From: Nelumbo lutea
Lineage: Eukaryota; Streptophyta; Magnoliopsida; Proteales; Nelumbonaceae
Assembly: GCA_022828595.1 (NCBI GenBank)
Contig: JAKGHH010000002.1
Coordinates: 40,456,222 to 40,520,221, forward strand
Direction of reading: 5' to 3'
Length of the DNA: 64,000 nt
Each line of letters starts with the position of its first letter. Position 1 is the first letter of the stretch. Positions 1-12,600 of this stretch are shown here, piece by piece. The notes beneath the pieces are model-generated. The model ran no database searches. It worked only from the letters and a program-made list of their open reading frames with translations, and was not told the DNA's origin. The translations under genes were made by a program, and so were the position numbers.

Positions 1-604
1 TTACAAACATATAAAATGTAATTATATCATATCATATTATACATATACAAAAGGTTAGTATGTCATGGTTTGATTTGTCCACCCTAGACAATTTGACTGT
101 TGGCCCATGACCTAGAGGCAAAAACTATTCAGCCTTTAAGTTGATTTTTAAAACATTGGTTTTATTTGTTGAGTGAATTAAATAATATTTATTCGAAATA
201 TAAATTACTTAATTAATTATTTAGTCTAATGACATATTATTGAATATCTCCATTTGAATATAATTTTTTTATTGATAATTATAATTTAATACAAATATAT
301 CTAATGTAAAAATTAGTTAAGTTGAAATGGATATAAATATAGAAAAAGTTAATGAATTTTAGGCAATTTAATGGAGTAATGAAGAGGAGAGAGATATAAT
401 GGCATGAGTTATTGAAGGAGAGTTAATGGCACAATTAATGAAAAGAGATCATTAAAGTAGTTAATGAGAAAGAGGAGTTAATGAGAGGAGATAAAAGTCT
501 TAAAGCTTATTATCCACTTGAGTTATATTATTCAATTTTAAAATTAGAAAATTTCAAAAAGCCCATGAAAAAAAGATAAGTGTTTCACAAAAGCAACCAG
601 AAAA
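1..604. other. AT-rich non-coding stretch, probably DGK intron
   Basis: No coding signal. Because the diacylglycerol kinase exon at 3514 is an internal exon (its first codon is split), this stretch is most likely part of the preceding intron. Between 345 and 520 the octamer-like phrase GTTAATGA recurs several times in purine-rich DNA; I see no other structure. Confidence 0.5.
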
Positions 605-1095
605 AAGAAAAAAATAATTATAATAGTAAAAGATATTATTAAAATAATCCTAATATACAATCAGATGAATCACATTAGTATTATTTAAGTTAAAATATTG
701 AAAGTGCCATTAATATATGATTATATGTATTATTAGATCAACATGAAATTAATACAAAAAAGCGGATTTAACGTCTAACCTATGACCCATTGACTGTGTC
801 AAAATGTTAAATGGCTAAAGAAATGGATATGGCATTAAATAGAATGGAATGATAAACCAGGATTCATGTAGCCAACACATATAGCTGATATGGGCTTTGG
901 GAATGAGCATGCATCCAATCAAGTGGGTCCCCTATCTAATGAATGCAGTGGATTGGTCACAAGATCTTTCTAAACTGCAGAAATAAGTGGGTTTGTCTAG
1001 GAAAACTCCCTACTTGACCAGACTGCTGATTAGTGAAGTTTCTTAGATGTCCCATTTTGATTCCACCCCTAACTACATGCATCTCTCTGTGAAAG
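605..1095. repeat. Direct repeat, copy 1 (~0.5 kb)
   Basis: Copy 1 of a diverged direct repeat whose partner is 2555-3080. Shared landmarks in the same order are ATTAGATCAACATGAAA-type sequence, 'GACCCATTGACTG', 'ATGGATATGGCATTAAATAG', 'ATATGGGCTTTGGGA' and 'CATTTTGATTCCACCCCTAAC'. The two copies enclose a LINE fragment. No coding capacity is visible. Confidence 0.8.
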
Positions 1096-1179
1096 AAAGG
1101 GGAGAAGAGCAAGAATCAAATAGAGGACAGGCAGTAGGAGTTGATAGGAAGCTAGCTTAAAAATAAAGTTGATAAGTTA

Positions 1180-1385
1180 GAATATGAGAAGCTTGGGGAA
1201 TGGAAGGAAGAGATCTTTAATAAAGGAAGTGTTGAGGAAACAAGACCAAACATAGTAATTTTTTTAGGAGTGCAAGTTAACAAATTTTGGCATTAGGTTC
1301 TCTAGAAGTGTATGGAAAGCAAGGGGAATTAGTTGGGCAATGAGTCCATCTTTTGGATCTGTAGGATGTATAGTATCACTATCAA
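1180..1385 (+). mobile_element. LINE endonuclease fragment, N-terminal part
   Basis: Runs parallel at DNA level to 60255-60450 of the LINE in the EXO84B intron, which encodes the start of the L1-type apurinic endonuclease (there IWNVRGLGSS...). Shared pieces are the 'AAGTGTTGAGGAAA' region, the AGTTAACAA/TTTGG region and 'GTGTATGGAAAGCA'. Frameshifted and dead. The matching continues at about 2126 after a ~0.74 kb interruption. Confidence 0.65.
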
Positions 1386-2125
1386 GGTTTAAAGTGTCAG
1401 TGTTTGTCGTCCAAATATAAGAAACTTATCGAAAATGTCAAAAATATAGTATGGAAATATTGTAGCAATTATAAACATGGTAGAAACATTGTATAATATG
1501 CAAAATATAGAATAATATTTTATACAATGATAAAAGAAACATAGGCACACCTTTTAAATTATTATGTTGCTCCAAATCACTAAACAAAACTAAGAAACTA
1601 AGGTTATAGACAAAAGAATATGTTCTGAAGTTTCCCTGTAAACTTCAAGACTTAAAGCGTCCTGATAAAATGAGTCAAAACAAAATTTAAACTCATAGAA
1701 AATATGTAAATGGTTGTAATAAATCAACCAAATAATCTATTACACAAACAAAAACTAAATAACTAATATTTACCTTCATGTTTGAAATGAATATTAAGCT
1801 GGCTCATAGTGGTAATCGTGTAAGTTAGGTGACAATAACATTGTTACTCCACATATCAACAATATTGTCATCAATTTATGTTATAATACTATCTCTTGTA
1901 CTCTGTATAATGTTGGTAGTGTTCACTTGGGAATATGTCGATTTTGGTAAAATTTCATTTCGCTACCCATGGCAGTGGAAATGGAAATATGTCATGGAAA
2001 CTATCTCTTGTACTCCACATAGTGCTCATTGGGGAATTTGTTGATTTCGCTAAAGATTTCGTGTTGCTACCCATGGAAATGGAAATATGTTGTGGAAATA
2101 TTTGGGAAATTAGGGACAATTTAAA
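1386..2125. repeat. Insert splitting the LINE, with ~110 bp tandem duplication
   Basis: AT-rich DNA sitting between the two LINE endonuclease pieces. Near its right end a unit of about 110 bp is present twice in tandem (about 1889-1998 and 1999-2100): both copies contain ACTATCTCTTGTACTC, a GGGAAT..GT-GATTT segment, and GCTACCCATGG followed by GGAAATGGAAATATGT. The short ORFs here are by-products of the repeat. Confidence 0.6.
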
Positions 2126-2545
2126 CCATTCACTATGGAAAGATGAGATAATGGAAGGAATTGAGGAATTTGTTGGTAGTACAGTGTCTATTAAGTTTCA
2201 GCAAGTGGTATATGGATTTAAATGGGTATTGACAAATATATATGGTCCCAATGGGTATAGAGAGAGAGAGTTGTGAGAAGAACTAGGAGAAATTAGAGGA
2301 CTTTGGGGAGGGCCATGGTGCATGGGTGGGGATTTCAATATAATTAGGTTTACAAAGGAGACAAACAATTCGAGTTAAAGAACTACTACAAGTATGAGGA
2401 AGTTTAATGATTTCATTAATACCTTTGAGCTAAAAGAATTGCCTCCGTTGCATAATAACTTCACACTGTTTATCCTTCAAGCAAACCCTATTTGCTCCAA
2501 ACTGGATAGATTTTTGTTCACTACAGATTGGATAAGATAATAAAT
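2126..2545 (+). mobile_element. LINE endonuclease fragment, C-terminal part
   Basis: Encodes in broken frames the endonuclease core of a plant L1 LINE: around 2213-2275 the peptide VLTNIYGPNGYRERE is readable, identical in most positions to the LINE at 60.5 kb, followed by a GGDFNIIRF-type motif (about 2325-2350), the conserved Gly-Gly-Asp-Phe-Asn of the exonuclease/endonuclease fold. Stops and frameshifts throughout. Confidence 0.75.
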
Positions 2546-2554
2546 AATAATAAC

Positions 2555-3080
2555 AAAAAATAATTAATAGTAGTAAAAAATATTATTAATATGTAAGTAA
2601 TTGTAATATATTAGCAGTTAAATTAAAACAGTATTACTTAAGTAAAATTTTGAATTGAAATTAATATTGATAAATGAAAAGCAAATATTGAAAGTACCAT
2701 TAATATATTATTATATGTATTTTTAGATCAACATGAAAATAATATAAAAAGGGGAACTAATGTCTAACCCATGACCCATTGACTGGGTCAAAAGGTTTGA
2801 TGGCTAAATAAATGGATATGGCATTAAATAGTATGGAATGATAAAACAGGATTCATGTTGCCAACACATATGGCTAATATGGGCTTTGGGACTGGACATG
2901 CAGCCAATCCAGTAGGTCCCCTATTTGATGAAGGGACTGGATTGATCACAAGATCCCTCAAAATGGCAGAAATAAGTGGAGTTGTCTAGGCAAACTCCCT
3001 ACTTGACTAGTGGTTAGTGAAGATTCCTAGACGACTCATTTTGATTCCACCCCTAACTCCATCCATCTCTTGTGAAGTAT
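2555..3080. repeat. Direct repeat, copy 2 (~0.5 kb)
   Basis: Second copy of the 605-1095 sequence, same orientation, differing by scattered substitutions and small indels. It follows directly on the LINE fragment, so the LINE and its insert lie between the copies. This could be an old tandem segmental duplication in which the spacer later took up the LINE. Confidence 0.8.
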
Positions 3081-3513
3081 AGTTTGTAAGGCAAAAGTTT
3101 TTAACATGTTCATTAAAAATTGTAACTTTCTCCTGTGTGGCTAGTTTGCAACTAGTGGCAACTCTGCTCCTGTCCCCCAGTTTATTCTGATAAAGGACTT
3201 ATAACTGAAGGCCACAGTTCTACACTTTTGATTTTTCCCAATATCTAAAGTCAATCTGTTTTTAATATTTATTGGTCACAATTGACCAAATATAAACTGG
3301 TTACTTGCCATTATTTCCATTTGACCTTTAATTTATATGAATATTATGTGTCATATTTTGTTTTCCTTTGTTACTTGTTTTGTTCCCTTTCAGATGCTTT
3401 GTTTATTATTACTTCCTTAATATTCAAGTACTTTGGGGACTTGATGTTCTGCATTTTTTCTTTCTTCTCCTCTTGAACATGACCTAATACAGTCTTCTTG
3501 TCCTATCTTGCAG
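3081..3513 (+). other. DGK intron 3' portion with acceptor
   Basis: Non-coding. It ends in a pyrimidine-rich stretch and the acceptor TTGCAG at 3508-3513, immediately before the DGK exon. Confidence 0.6.
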
Positions 3514-3601
3514 CGTTAGGGCAATTGTTGCCTTAAATCTTCATAATTATGGGAGTGGGAGGAATCCATGGGGTCATCTGAAGCCAGAGTATATGGAAAA
3601 G
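3514..3601 (+). CDS. DGK exon: accessory-domain segment
   Basis: 88 bp. The first base completes a split codon (consistent with Ser), then V-R-A-I-V-A-L-N-L-H-N-Y-G-S-G-R-N-P-W-G and so on to M-E-K. Acceptor CAG at 3511-3513, donor GTATGG from 3602. The NPWG signature is typical of plant DGKs. Too short and intron-bound to appear as a free ORF. Confidence 0.88.
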
Positions 3602-6600
3602 GTATGGTCTTTATCACATGACATGGAAAACTGAATCCTAGTTCCAATGGGCATTCTTAATCATTTTAGAATTAAAAAGTCCTGAGTTTTGGGCTGATAG
3701 AACTTGTTTTTATTTACATTGCATAGTTAGGGAGTTATTGGGCCTTAGGCCCACTAGTTTATGTTTTAAGTTAAGAGTGTTTTTTAAGTTCTCAGAAGTA
3801 GCTGCTTACCAAGGGCATACATGTCTTTGTACTCTCTTTTATTTATGATTATATAATCTAACGAAAGAGACAGCCAGACCTAATTCTGAGCTTCTCCCAT
3901 TCTCTTCTATCTCTCTTCTCTCTCTTTCTCAGCTAAAACCTTTTTCTTCTCTTTCTTTTACAGTTTTTGTATCAAAACAGGTGTCCAAACTTTTCTACTT
4001 GGTATCAGAGCAAGTTTAAAGATTTCTTGAGTTGCTCCATCATGCAGCCCTAGATCGGCCGACTACATGATAAGGTAAAGGGCTGATCGAAGACTTTTGG
4101 TAAGCCTAGTTTTTGGATTTTTTCGGTGGAATTGCAATCCCTTGTAGCTGGTCTAGGATTTTACACCAAAATTAGGAAGAACTAGAGAAAGGGGAGAGTC
4201 TTGATTTAATAGGACTTAAATTTTGACCTAGGAAGCGGCACTCTAGTTTTCTAGGGTTCCTTGAGGTTTTCTAAAGGGGGGCAGTTTAAGTCCCAGCTTT
4301 TTGGAGGTCTCTAGAGGGAATCTTTGGAGGGAGGGGCTTCTAGGGCTCTAAGAGGGTGTTTAAGGTTTCTAAAGGAGATAAATACCTTTCTTTTCATCTC
4401 AAATTGATTTCCTAATCTATTCTGGGAGTTATGGAGGCTTGTAGAATTGAAAACAAATTTGCAGGAGAAATGATTAGGAGGAAGAGGTACTGGAGATCTC
4501 TTCGAGGCCGGAACCATCACTACAGTCAAGTTGGATGATACAAACTACTTAGAATAGTCACAGTCTGAAAAAATGGCCATTGGTGCTCGTGAGAAATTGG
4601 GGTATGCCACTAGTGAGAAAAAGAAACCTGAAACTAACCACTCCTAGTGGGTATAGGAGAACTACATGGTGATGACTTGGTTGTGCAATTCCATGTTGCT
4701 CCATATAAGTAAGAACTTTTTATGAGCTAATACAGCTAAGGAGATTTGGGATGGAGTAGTAGAAACCTATTCACAAAATGAGAATGTTGCTAGAACCTAT
4801 CAGTTGAGAAATCAAGTGATTCCTACTAGGTAGGGAGATAAGCCTATTGCTATTTATTTTTTAGCCCTCAAAACCTTATGAAAGGAGATAGGTCATTTGG
4901 AGACTATGGTTTGGGAAAGTAGCAAAGATACAACAAATTATTAGAAGCTGATAGAGAAGAGAATGGTTTTTGAGTTTTTGACTGGACTTAACCCTGAGTA
5001 TGATATTGCACAACAACATATTCTTTCTCGAGACAGTGTAATTCTCTCTTAGGCATATGCCTTTTGTATCTAGAGAGGAGAGTAGGAGGAATGTGATGAT
5101 GAGGAATCCAAGCCTTGAGAAGTCAGCGATGGTTAGCATAGTGAAGCCTAAGCCAAGTAGGGACAAGGGTGGAAATGAACTGAGGAAGGACAAAAATGAT
5201 ATGATCTGTGACTACTACAAGAAACCCAAGCATACTAGAGATACCTACTGGAAGCTTTACCCACACCTTGTACTGAGTCGGGTCAGAAATAAGAAGGGAA
5301 ATGCGAACATGGTAGTGACTGGTGATTTATCAGGGCCACCTAATATAACCTCTCTAGAGTATTGCAGCAGCTGCAATGAGGGCAGGATTAGAGAGATATG
5401 GGAAGTTTCTGAATTAGAAGGATACAACCAGTTCTAACTCATTATTAGGTGGACAACAAAGTGCAGGTGGATCAGGAGGTTGTCATTCTACTTCGTTTGC
5501 ACACACAAGTAGTCCACATGCCATTGCAAATTATGTATCCCCTACAGGTAAGGGGGGACCTCCTTGGACTATAGACTCAGGAGCCTCAGAACATATGACC
5601 AATGTTTCAACTACCTTCTCCTCATACCACCTTTGCTCTAGTAAAGAAAGAGTTTCCACAGATAATGGATCACATGTTCCCATTACTAGGAAAGGGTCTG
5701 TCAGGATAACCGATACCATTACCCTACCTTTTGTCCTTCTTGTTCCTAGACTGAGCACTAATCTTTTATCTGTTAGTAGCTTGACAAAGAATTTGAATTG
5801 TTTAGTAATTTTTTCCCCTAGTCTTTGTGTTTTGTAGGATCTGGAATCAAAGAGGATGATTGGGAGTGCTTGTAAGGTGAATGGAATCTATCTTCTTGAT
5901 GCACTTCTTAGTCATTAGAGTCATCATGTCAATAGGAGTATTGAGTCAAAGTCAGTGGGTCAGCTTATACTTTCGCATAATCGGTTAGGACATTTACCTT
6001 TAGCTTATTTGCATTTTTTGTTTCCAAAATTGCTTGAGTCTGTCAGTTTGTCCAGTTTGGAGTGTGAGGGGTGTTAACTTGGAAAGTATTGTAGACATTC
6101 CTTTGAAGCAAGTAATAAAAGATGTTCTTTTGCTTTTGATATTGTTCATATTGATGTGTGGGGGCCATACCATGTTTCCTCTATAGGTGGCTATTGGTAT
6201 TTTTTTCTGTTTGTGGATGATTATTCTCGATACTCTTGGATATATTTGATGAAATCTCGTGATGAGGTACCGTCTTTGGTTCAACAATTCCATCAGATGG
6301 TGCTGACACATTTTGGGGTACAAGTGAAAGTGTTTAGATCAGACAATGCCAGGGAATACTTTGAAAAAAAACCTGGCATCATACCTATTGGAGCATTGAG
6401 TTATCCATAAGAGCAGTTGTACATACACTCCACAACAGAATGGTGTAGCAGAAAGGAAGAACATACATATTGTGGAAGTAGAAAGAAGCATGATGTTGAG
6501 CTCTATAGTTCCAGTTTGTTTTTGGGGTGATGTCATTCTTACAACAGTTTTCTTAATTAGCCGAGTGCCTTCTCGTGTTCTTGGACATAGCACTCCATTC

Positions 6601-9600
6601 AGCCTTCTTTTTCCTGAGGGGGAGACATTCCATATTCCTCTAAAGGTGTTTGAATGTATATACTTCGTCCATGTTTTTGGTCCTCAGCACTCAAAGCTGG
6701 ATCGTAAGGCGAAGAAGTGCGTCTTCCTTGGGTATGCAGGAAATCAGAAGGGGTACTGTTGTTATGATCTAGTCTCCGAGAGTCGGTGTGTTACTATGGA
6801 TGTCACCTTTTTTGAGTCCACACCTTTTTTCTTGAGAGGGGTTCTTCTCAAGGGGAGTGTTTTGGAGAAGGAAGTGAGCAATCTATACCACTTCTTGTTC
6901 TAGCTCCTTTGTCTACTCTAGTGTCTAACCTAGCTATCTCACCCTCTTTGCCACTTCCATTACGTCCTGTCTCTTGGTGCTTTACACGACAACACCTATG
7001 ACAACACAGGGAGGTTGATTCCACAACAAAGAAACCCACATCACTCCATATCGGCTCATCGGAGATTCCATGTTCGACTGACATAGACCCAGGTATGCCT
7101 CTTGTTTCCCCTAATGGTTTAGTTCCTATTTGATACTACTACACCTGCTCCTAACACCATTGTAGATGACCTTGATCTCCCTGTTGCCCTCAGAAAAGGG
7201 AAGAGGAAGTGTATTGCTCATTGCATCTCACACTATCTTTCCTACATTGGATTATCCCCTTCCTACCAAGCCTTCCTTTCCTCCCTTGACTCTATGTCTA
7301 TACCCAGGAGTGTTGGTAAGGCTCTTTCCAAACCTGAGTGGAAGACAGCTATGTAGAGGAAATGAAAGCATCGAGTAAAAATCAAACATGGGAGATTGTG
7401 GATTTGCCTAATGGCAAGGAGACAGCTGGATGTAGATGGGTTTATATTGTGAAGTACAAGGTTGATGGGAGTATAGAAAGGTACAAGACGAGGCTGGTTG
7501 CAAAAGGGTATATTCAGACTTATGGCATAGATTACTTGGAAACTTTTGCACTAGTGGCAAAGATGAGTTCAGTCTGGATTCTTCTATCACTAGCAGCTAC
7601 ATACTCTTGGCCACTCTTCAACTTGATGTGAAGAATGCCTTTCTCAATGGGGACTTGCAAGAGGAGGTGTTTATGGATCTTTCAATTGGCTTCTACAATA
7701 AGGTGGAAAAAGGAAAGGTATGCAGGTTGGTTTAAAGCAATCACTTAGAGCTTGGTTTGACAGGTTTAGAAGTGCATTATTTGAATTTAGCTATACTCAA
7801 ACTCAATCTGATCATACTTTTTTGTGAAGAGGAGGGGGTCACTAGTGTTAGTTTTGATAGTGTATGTGGATGACATTGTATTCATAGGAAATGATCTGAG
7901 TGAGATTGATACCCTGAAGAAGAATCTGCACAAAGAGTTTTAAGATTAAGGATCTTGGGGAGCTGAAGTACTTTATAGGCATTGAAGTGGTAAGGTCCAA
8001 GTATGGGATCTTCATCTCATAGAGGAAGTATGTTCTAGATCTACTACAGGAGATAGGAAAACTTGGGGCAAAGGCAGTTGATACACCTATGATCAAAACC
8101 ATAGAATAAATGCTTTAGAGGGCGAACTTGTAAAGGATGTTGGAAGATATTAGAGGTTAGTGGGGTGGTCACTATACTTATGTGTGACATGACCAGACAT
8201 CTCTTATGCAATGAGTGTGGTGAGTCAATACATGCATGCCCCACAAGTTCAGCAGTGGGAGGCTATTGACAGGATACTTTCCTATTTAAAGGGACACCCA
8301 GGTAGAGGCATATTGTTTGTTGACCATGGATAGTTGAAGTTAGAGGCTTACACAAATGCTGATTGGGCAGGGTGTCTAGATGATAGGAGATCTACATCAG
8401 GAGTTTGTACTCTTGTTGGAAGTAATTTAGTTTCATGGAAGAGTAAGAAACAGACAGTTGTGGCAAGGTTAAGTGTAGAAGCTAAATGCAAAGCCATGGT
8501 ACATGGTGTTTCAGAGCTCCTCTGGATCCGTTCCTTGTTAGGGGAGATTGGAGTTGAGGCCGAAGAACCTATGATGGTATATTGTGAAAATTAAATTATC
8601 AAAGCCATGGTTTTAATATTCCAAAATATTCTATTAACATTCTTTAAATTAAATAAAAAAGGATTAAAATAAGTGGGAAAACCAATAGAAATCTTCCCTA
8701 GAAGTTTCAGCTTGATAGAGAAGGAGTAGAGAGAGGTATGAGAATTTGGGCTGAAAGCAATAGAGATAGAGAGTTGGTTCATCTCTCTAACAGCCACTCT
8801 TTTGTTGATTTACTAATTAAATGGCAAGTTACATCTTTGCCCTTAACTAAGAAAAGCGACAGAGAATATAATATAATGTTAAGTAAAATACCACCTATAC
8901 CCCTGCTGAAGATAAATAGAAAAGAAATAAATAAAAGACACTTCAACTCCCTCAAGTTGGAGCATAAATATCATAGAGCTCCAACTTGTTAGAAATAGAA
9001 TCCATTCTTGCACAATTTAAACCTTTGGTAAAGAGGTCAGCTAGCTGATCTTCTGACTTCACATAGGTTGTAACTTCTCCACTTGCTACCTTTTCTCTCA
9101 CAAAATGGCATTCTACTTCTATGTGTTTGGTCTCTTCATGGAATACTGGGTTGGTTTATATGTGGATGGCAGCTTGATTATCACAAAACAACCTCATAGG
9201 AGAGGGTATATCTATCCCAATTTCCTATAACAAGTTCTTCAACCACACCAAGTCACAAGTAGAATGAGCCATAGCTCTATATTCTACTTGTGGTGGATAT
9301 CTTGTCTATGTTGGAAGGGTTAGAATCCAAATTATGGATGGCCGAAGCAGGTTTAATGGCTGGCTGAATTTCAAAAATTTTTCTAACCCCACTAGGAAAG
9401 CGGTTTCCTGAAGATTTTGAAATATGAAATTTCTAGATCGATCTTCCACTGAATCGGACCAGATTTGAAACCGAAATTAAAACTAATTTTACGTGATACA
9501 GAGTCCACAAATTGCAGCTCCCAGAGTGGTAATTTACACCCAAAATTAGTCCAAAAAACTGGCCTCCAACTAAAGATGGCGTAGTGAATGAAAAGCCGAT

Positions 9601-12600
9601 TCAGCAACACTATTTTCTGCAAAACTATTACCCAACTGCCTTTGGTCTACTGAGATTTGTGAGCCTGATTTCCCCAACGTTTTTCTTGCAAAAACACAGT
9701 TGGAAAACTGACAAAAATCAGTTCTTGCAATGACTAGGTTGCGATAGGATATCTAGGAGAGGAAGAGAGAAGAGGAGAGAGCAAGAGAGAAGAAAGTTCT
9801 ATCTGCTTTCTTCCTCTTAACCCCCTATATGGAGCACTCTCCTAATCTAATTAAGAGATTATCCAAATCTGATTTGAATTTGGACTCTTTTAATATATAA
9901 GCATTATCCTCTTAAGAGGATAGGTGCTCCATTCCCAGAACCATGCCCGGTTTTGACCCAAATCACATGACGACCTAACTAATCTCATTAGTAATGGGTC
10001 TTTGGTCCATTTTCTTCAAAGTTTCATGTCCCTAGTTGTTGCATGGCCACTTTGGGCCTGATATTGTATGACGTGGGACCCCACAAAGGTCTCACATAAG
10101 TCCATGAGGGTTCGGGGCCAAATTCACTGTTTAGGGCAGTGAACCTCTGAGCCAATTAGCATGGGCTCAGTTTGGGCTTAGGAATGGCAATTGGGCGGGT
10201 TCGGGGCAGGGATCATATTCCTTGTCCCCAACTCCGATTCTAAAATTAACTCCCATCCCCATCCCCGATCCTTGCCAAGGATAAAATTTGTCCTCCATCC
10301 CCAATCCCCAACAGGGATGGATTCCCCGTGGGGACCCGAATCCCTGAAATGTTTTTAGATAATAGTAATTTTTTGAAAAATAGATTTACTTAAGATAAAT
10401 AAAAGTTTCAAATTATAAATAATGTTTTGAATATGTTTCGATATATAATATAAATAATATAATAATATATATTTAATATAAATAAAATTAATATATAATC
10501 GAGGTCAAGCAGGGCGAGGACCTCAATCCCGATCCTCGACCTGATGGGGTTGGGGAAGTTGGGTCCCCGTCAGGGATGGGAAAATTGCCTTCCCTAGATT
10601 GGGCCCAACATTTACAGTTAAATGATCGTTGGATTCAGCCACCCTATGAAGAAGACCCAACGATAATGGACTTATATGGGATAAAGCTCACCTGGTAATT
10701 AGCCATGCAATGGTCTTATAGTTAACCTCTTGACTCATAATTATTAGAACACTGCTCACAGGGAAGGACCTCTCCCCTGACTGCAAGATACAATGTTACA
10801 CTCTCTGCTCAAATGGACCTCGGGATTAAAACCATTTTGCAAACCTTTTTCCATAAAGTATAATATAATAATATATAAATATATTTTGCAAAACCAGATT
10901 TGAAACACAAATGAAATCCATTGCCAGCAATTTAGGTTTCCACCAAAGAGTGCAAAGCCCGATATTCACTTTGTTAGACAAAGGGTCGATCCTATCACTA
11001 TGATCACCCACTCAAGTAATTTGCCAAATTGCCCCAACATGCTCATATATTTTGGCCCATGATGGGTCTCACTGGTTGGCACATCAAAGGCAGCTCAGTC
11101 CACTACTTAATGAAGTATCATAATCAATTCTGGGGTTGTGTGCAACTTTCCATTTTTGCCCATCTATCTCCAAGGTCCAGGGAATAACTGAAAATTGGCC
11201 TTGATTCAGTATTTCTTCCAAACACCCATTGCCTGTGCTAGGGGTCTAACACTAGCAATTGAGACAAGTTGCTCCAACTGTTTGGTAGCACACCAATGTC
11301 AGCCTTATCAAGATAAACTCCCCAAGCCTATCCAATGGCTGAGAACATTCTAAACTAATACGAGTCTTGTAAGTGTCTAGTTTAAGGGGTAATACACAAA
11401 AAACATACCATTATCAACATGAAACAATAAATGTACCTTATTCATTTACAAATAAATTTTATGTACATCAATTTGATTGGAGCTAAGGGCATACACTGTC
11501 TAACAATCTATATTGGACCCTACCCAGTTTGTATCTAAATACCCTTCTAGGGACAACTCACCTTCCTTCTTATATAACAACCCTCGATCAAGAGCACCTT
11601 TCATGTACCTCAAAACCCTTATAACTGCTTCCCAATGGTTTGGTTTTGGGATTTTGCATGAACTAACTAAGCACACCCACACTAAATGAAATGTCTGGTC
11701 TCATAATTGTAAGATAAATATGCTTGCTAACTAGTCTCCTGGATCATCCAAGGGCTCCCCCTCACGATTTGGAATCTTCACATTTGAATCAATAGGAGTG
11801 TTAACTGGTTTAGCTCCAAATTATTCTATCTCCTCTAGTACGTCTAGAACGTACTTACATTGGGAGAGGGAGATGCCAATTTTGGATCTAGCAACTTCAA
11901 TACCCAAGAAATATTTCAAGTGGCCCAAATCCTTAGTCTGAAATTGGTGTTGTAGAAACTGTTTCAACTCCTTAATTCCCTCACTATCACTGCCTATAAT
12001 GATTATATCATCAACATTGACTACCAAGATAATTTTCCTGGCTGGTGTGTCTCTGTTGAAAACTAAATGGTCCACACTACACTGTTTTAAGGTGAACTGT
12101 TTTACTACATGTTGAATCTCTCAAACTAAGCTCATGGCAACTATTTTAGCCCATAAATAGCTTTCTTGAGCCAACACACCTTACCTTCCTTCCCCTAAGC
12201 AACATACCTTGGTGGTTGCTCTATATACACCTCCTCAAGATCACCATGAAGAAATGCGTTCTTAACATCATTCTGAAACAATGCCCAATCAAAATGAGCA
12301 GCTAGGGAGATAATAAAATGAACAGAGCCACCTCTTGAAAGTGTGTATCGTAGAGGACCTCAAAGAATTGTTTATCCCACTCTAGCTCCTGCTTATTGTC
12401 TGTTGATGCCATTGTCCTTGATACAGCAGGGATTAACTCACAAAAATCACCAACTGAAGTCAGCCACTACACTGCACTTAAACTCACAACTCAACAAACC
12501 TTGGGACATTTATAAAGATGGTAATCATCACCAAACAAAACTCCATTCACATAGGAATAGTACCACCCATGTCCATCCTCTTCTTCGAACTACCAATTAG

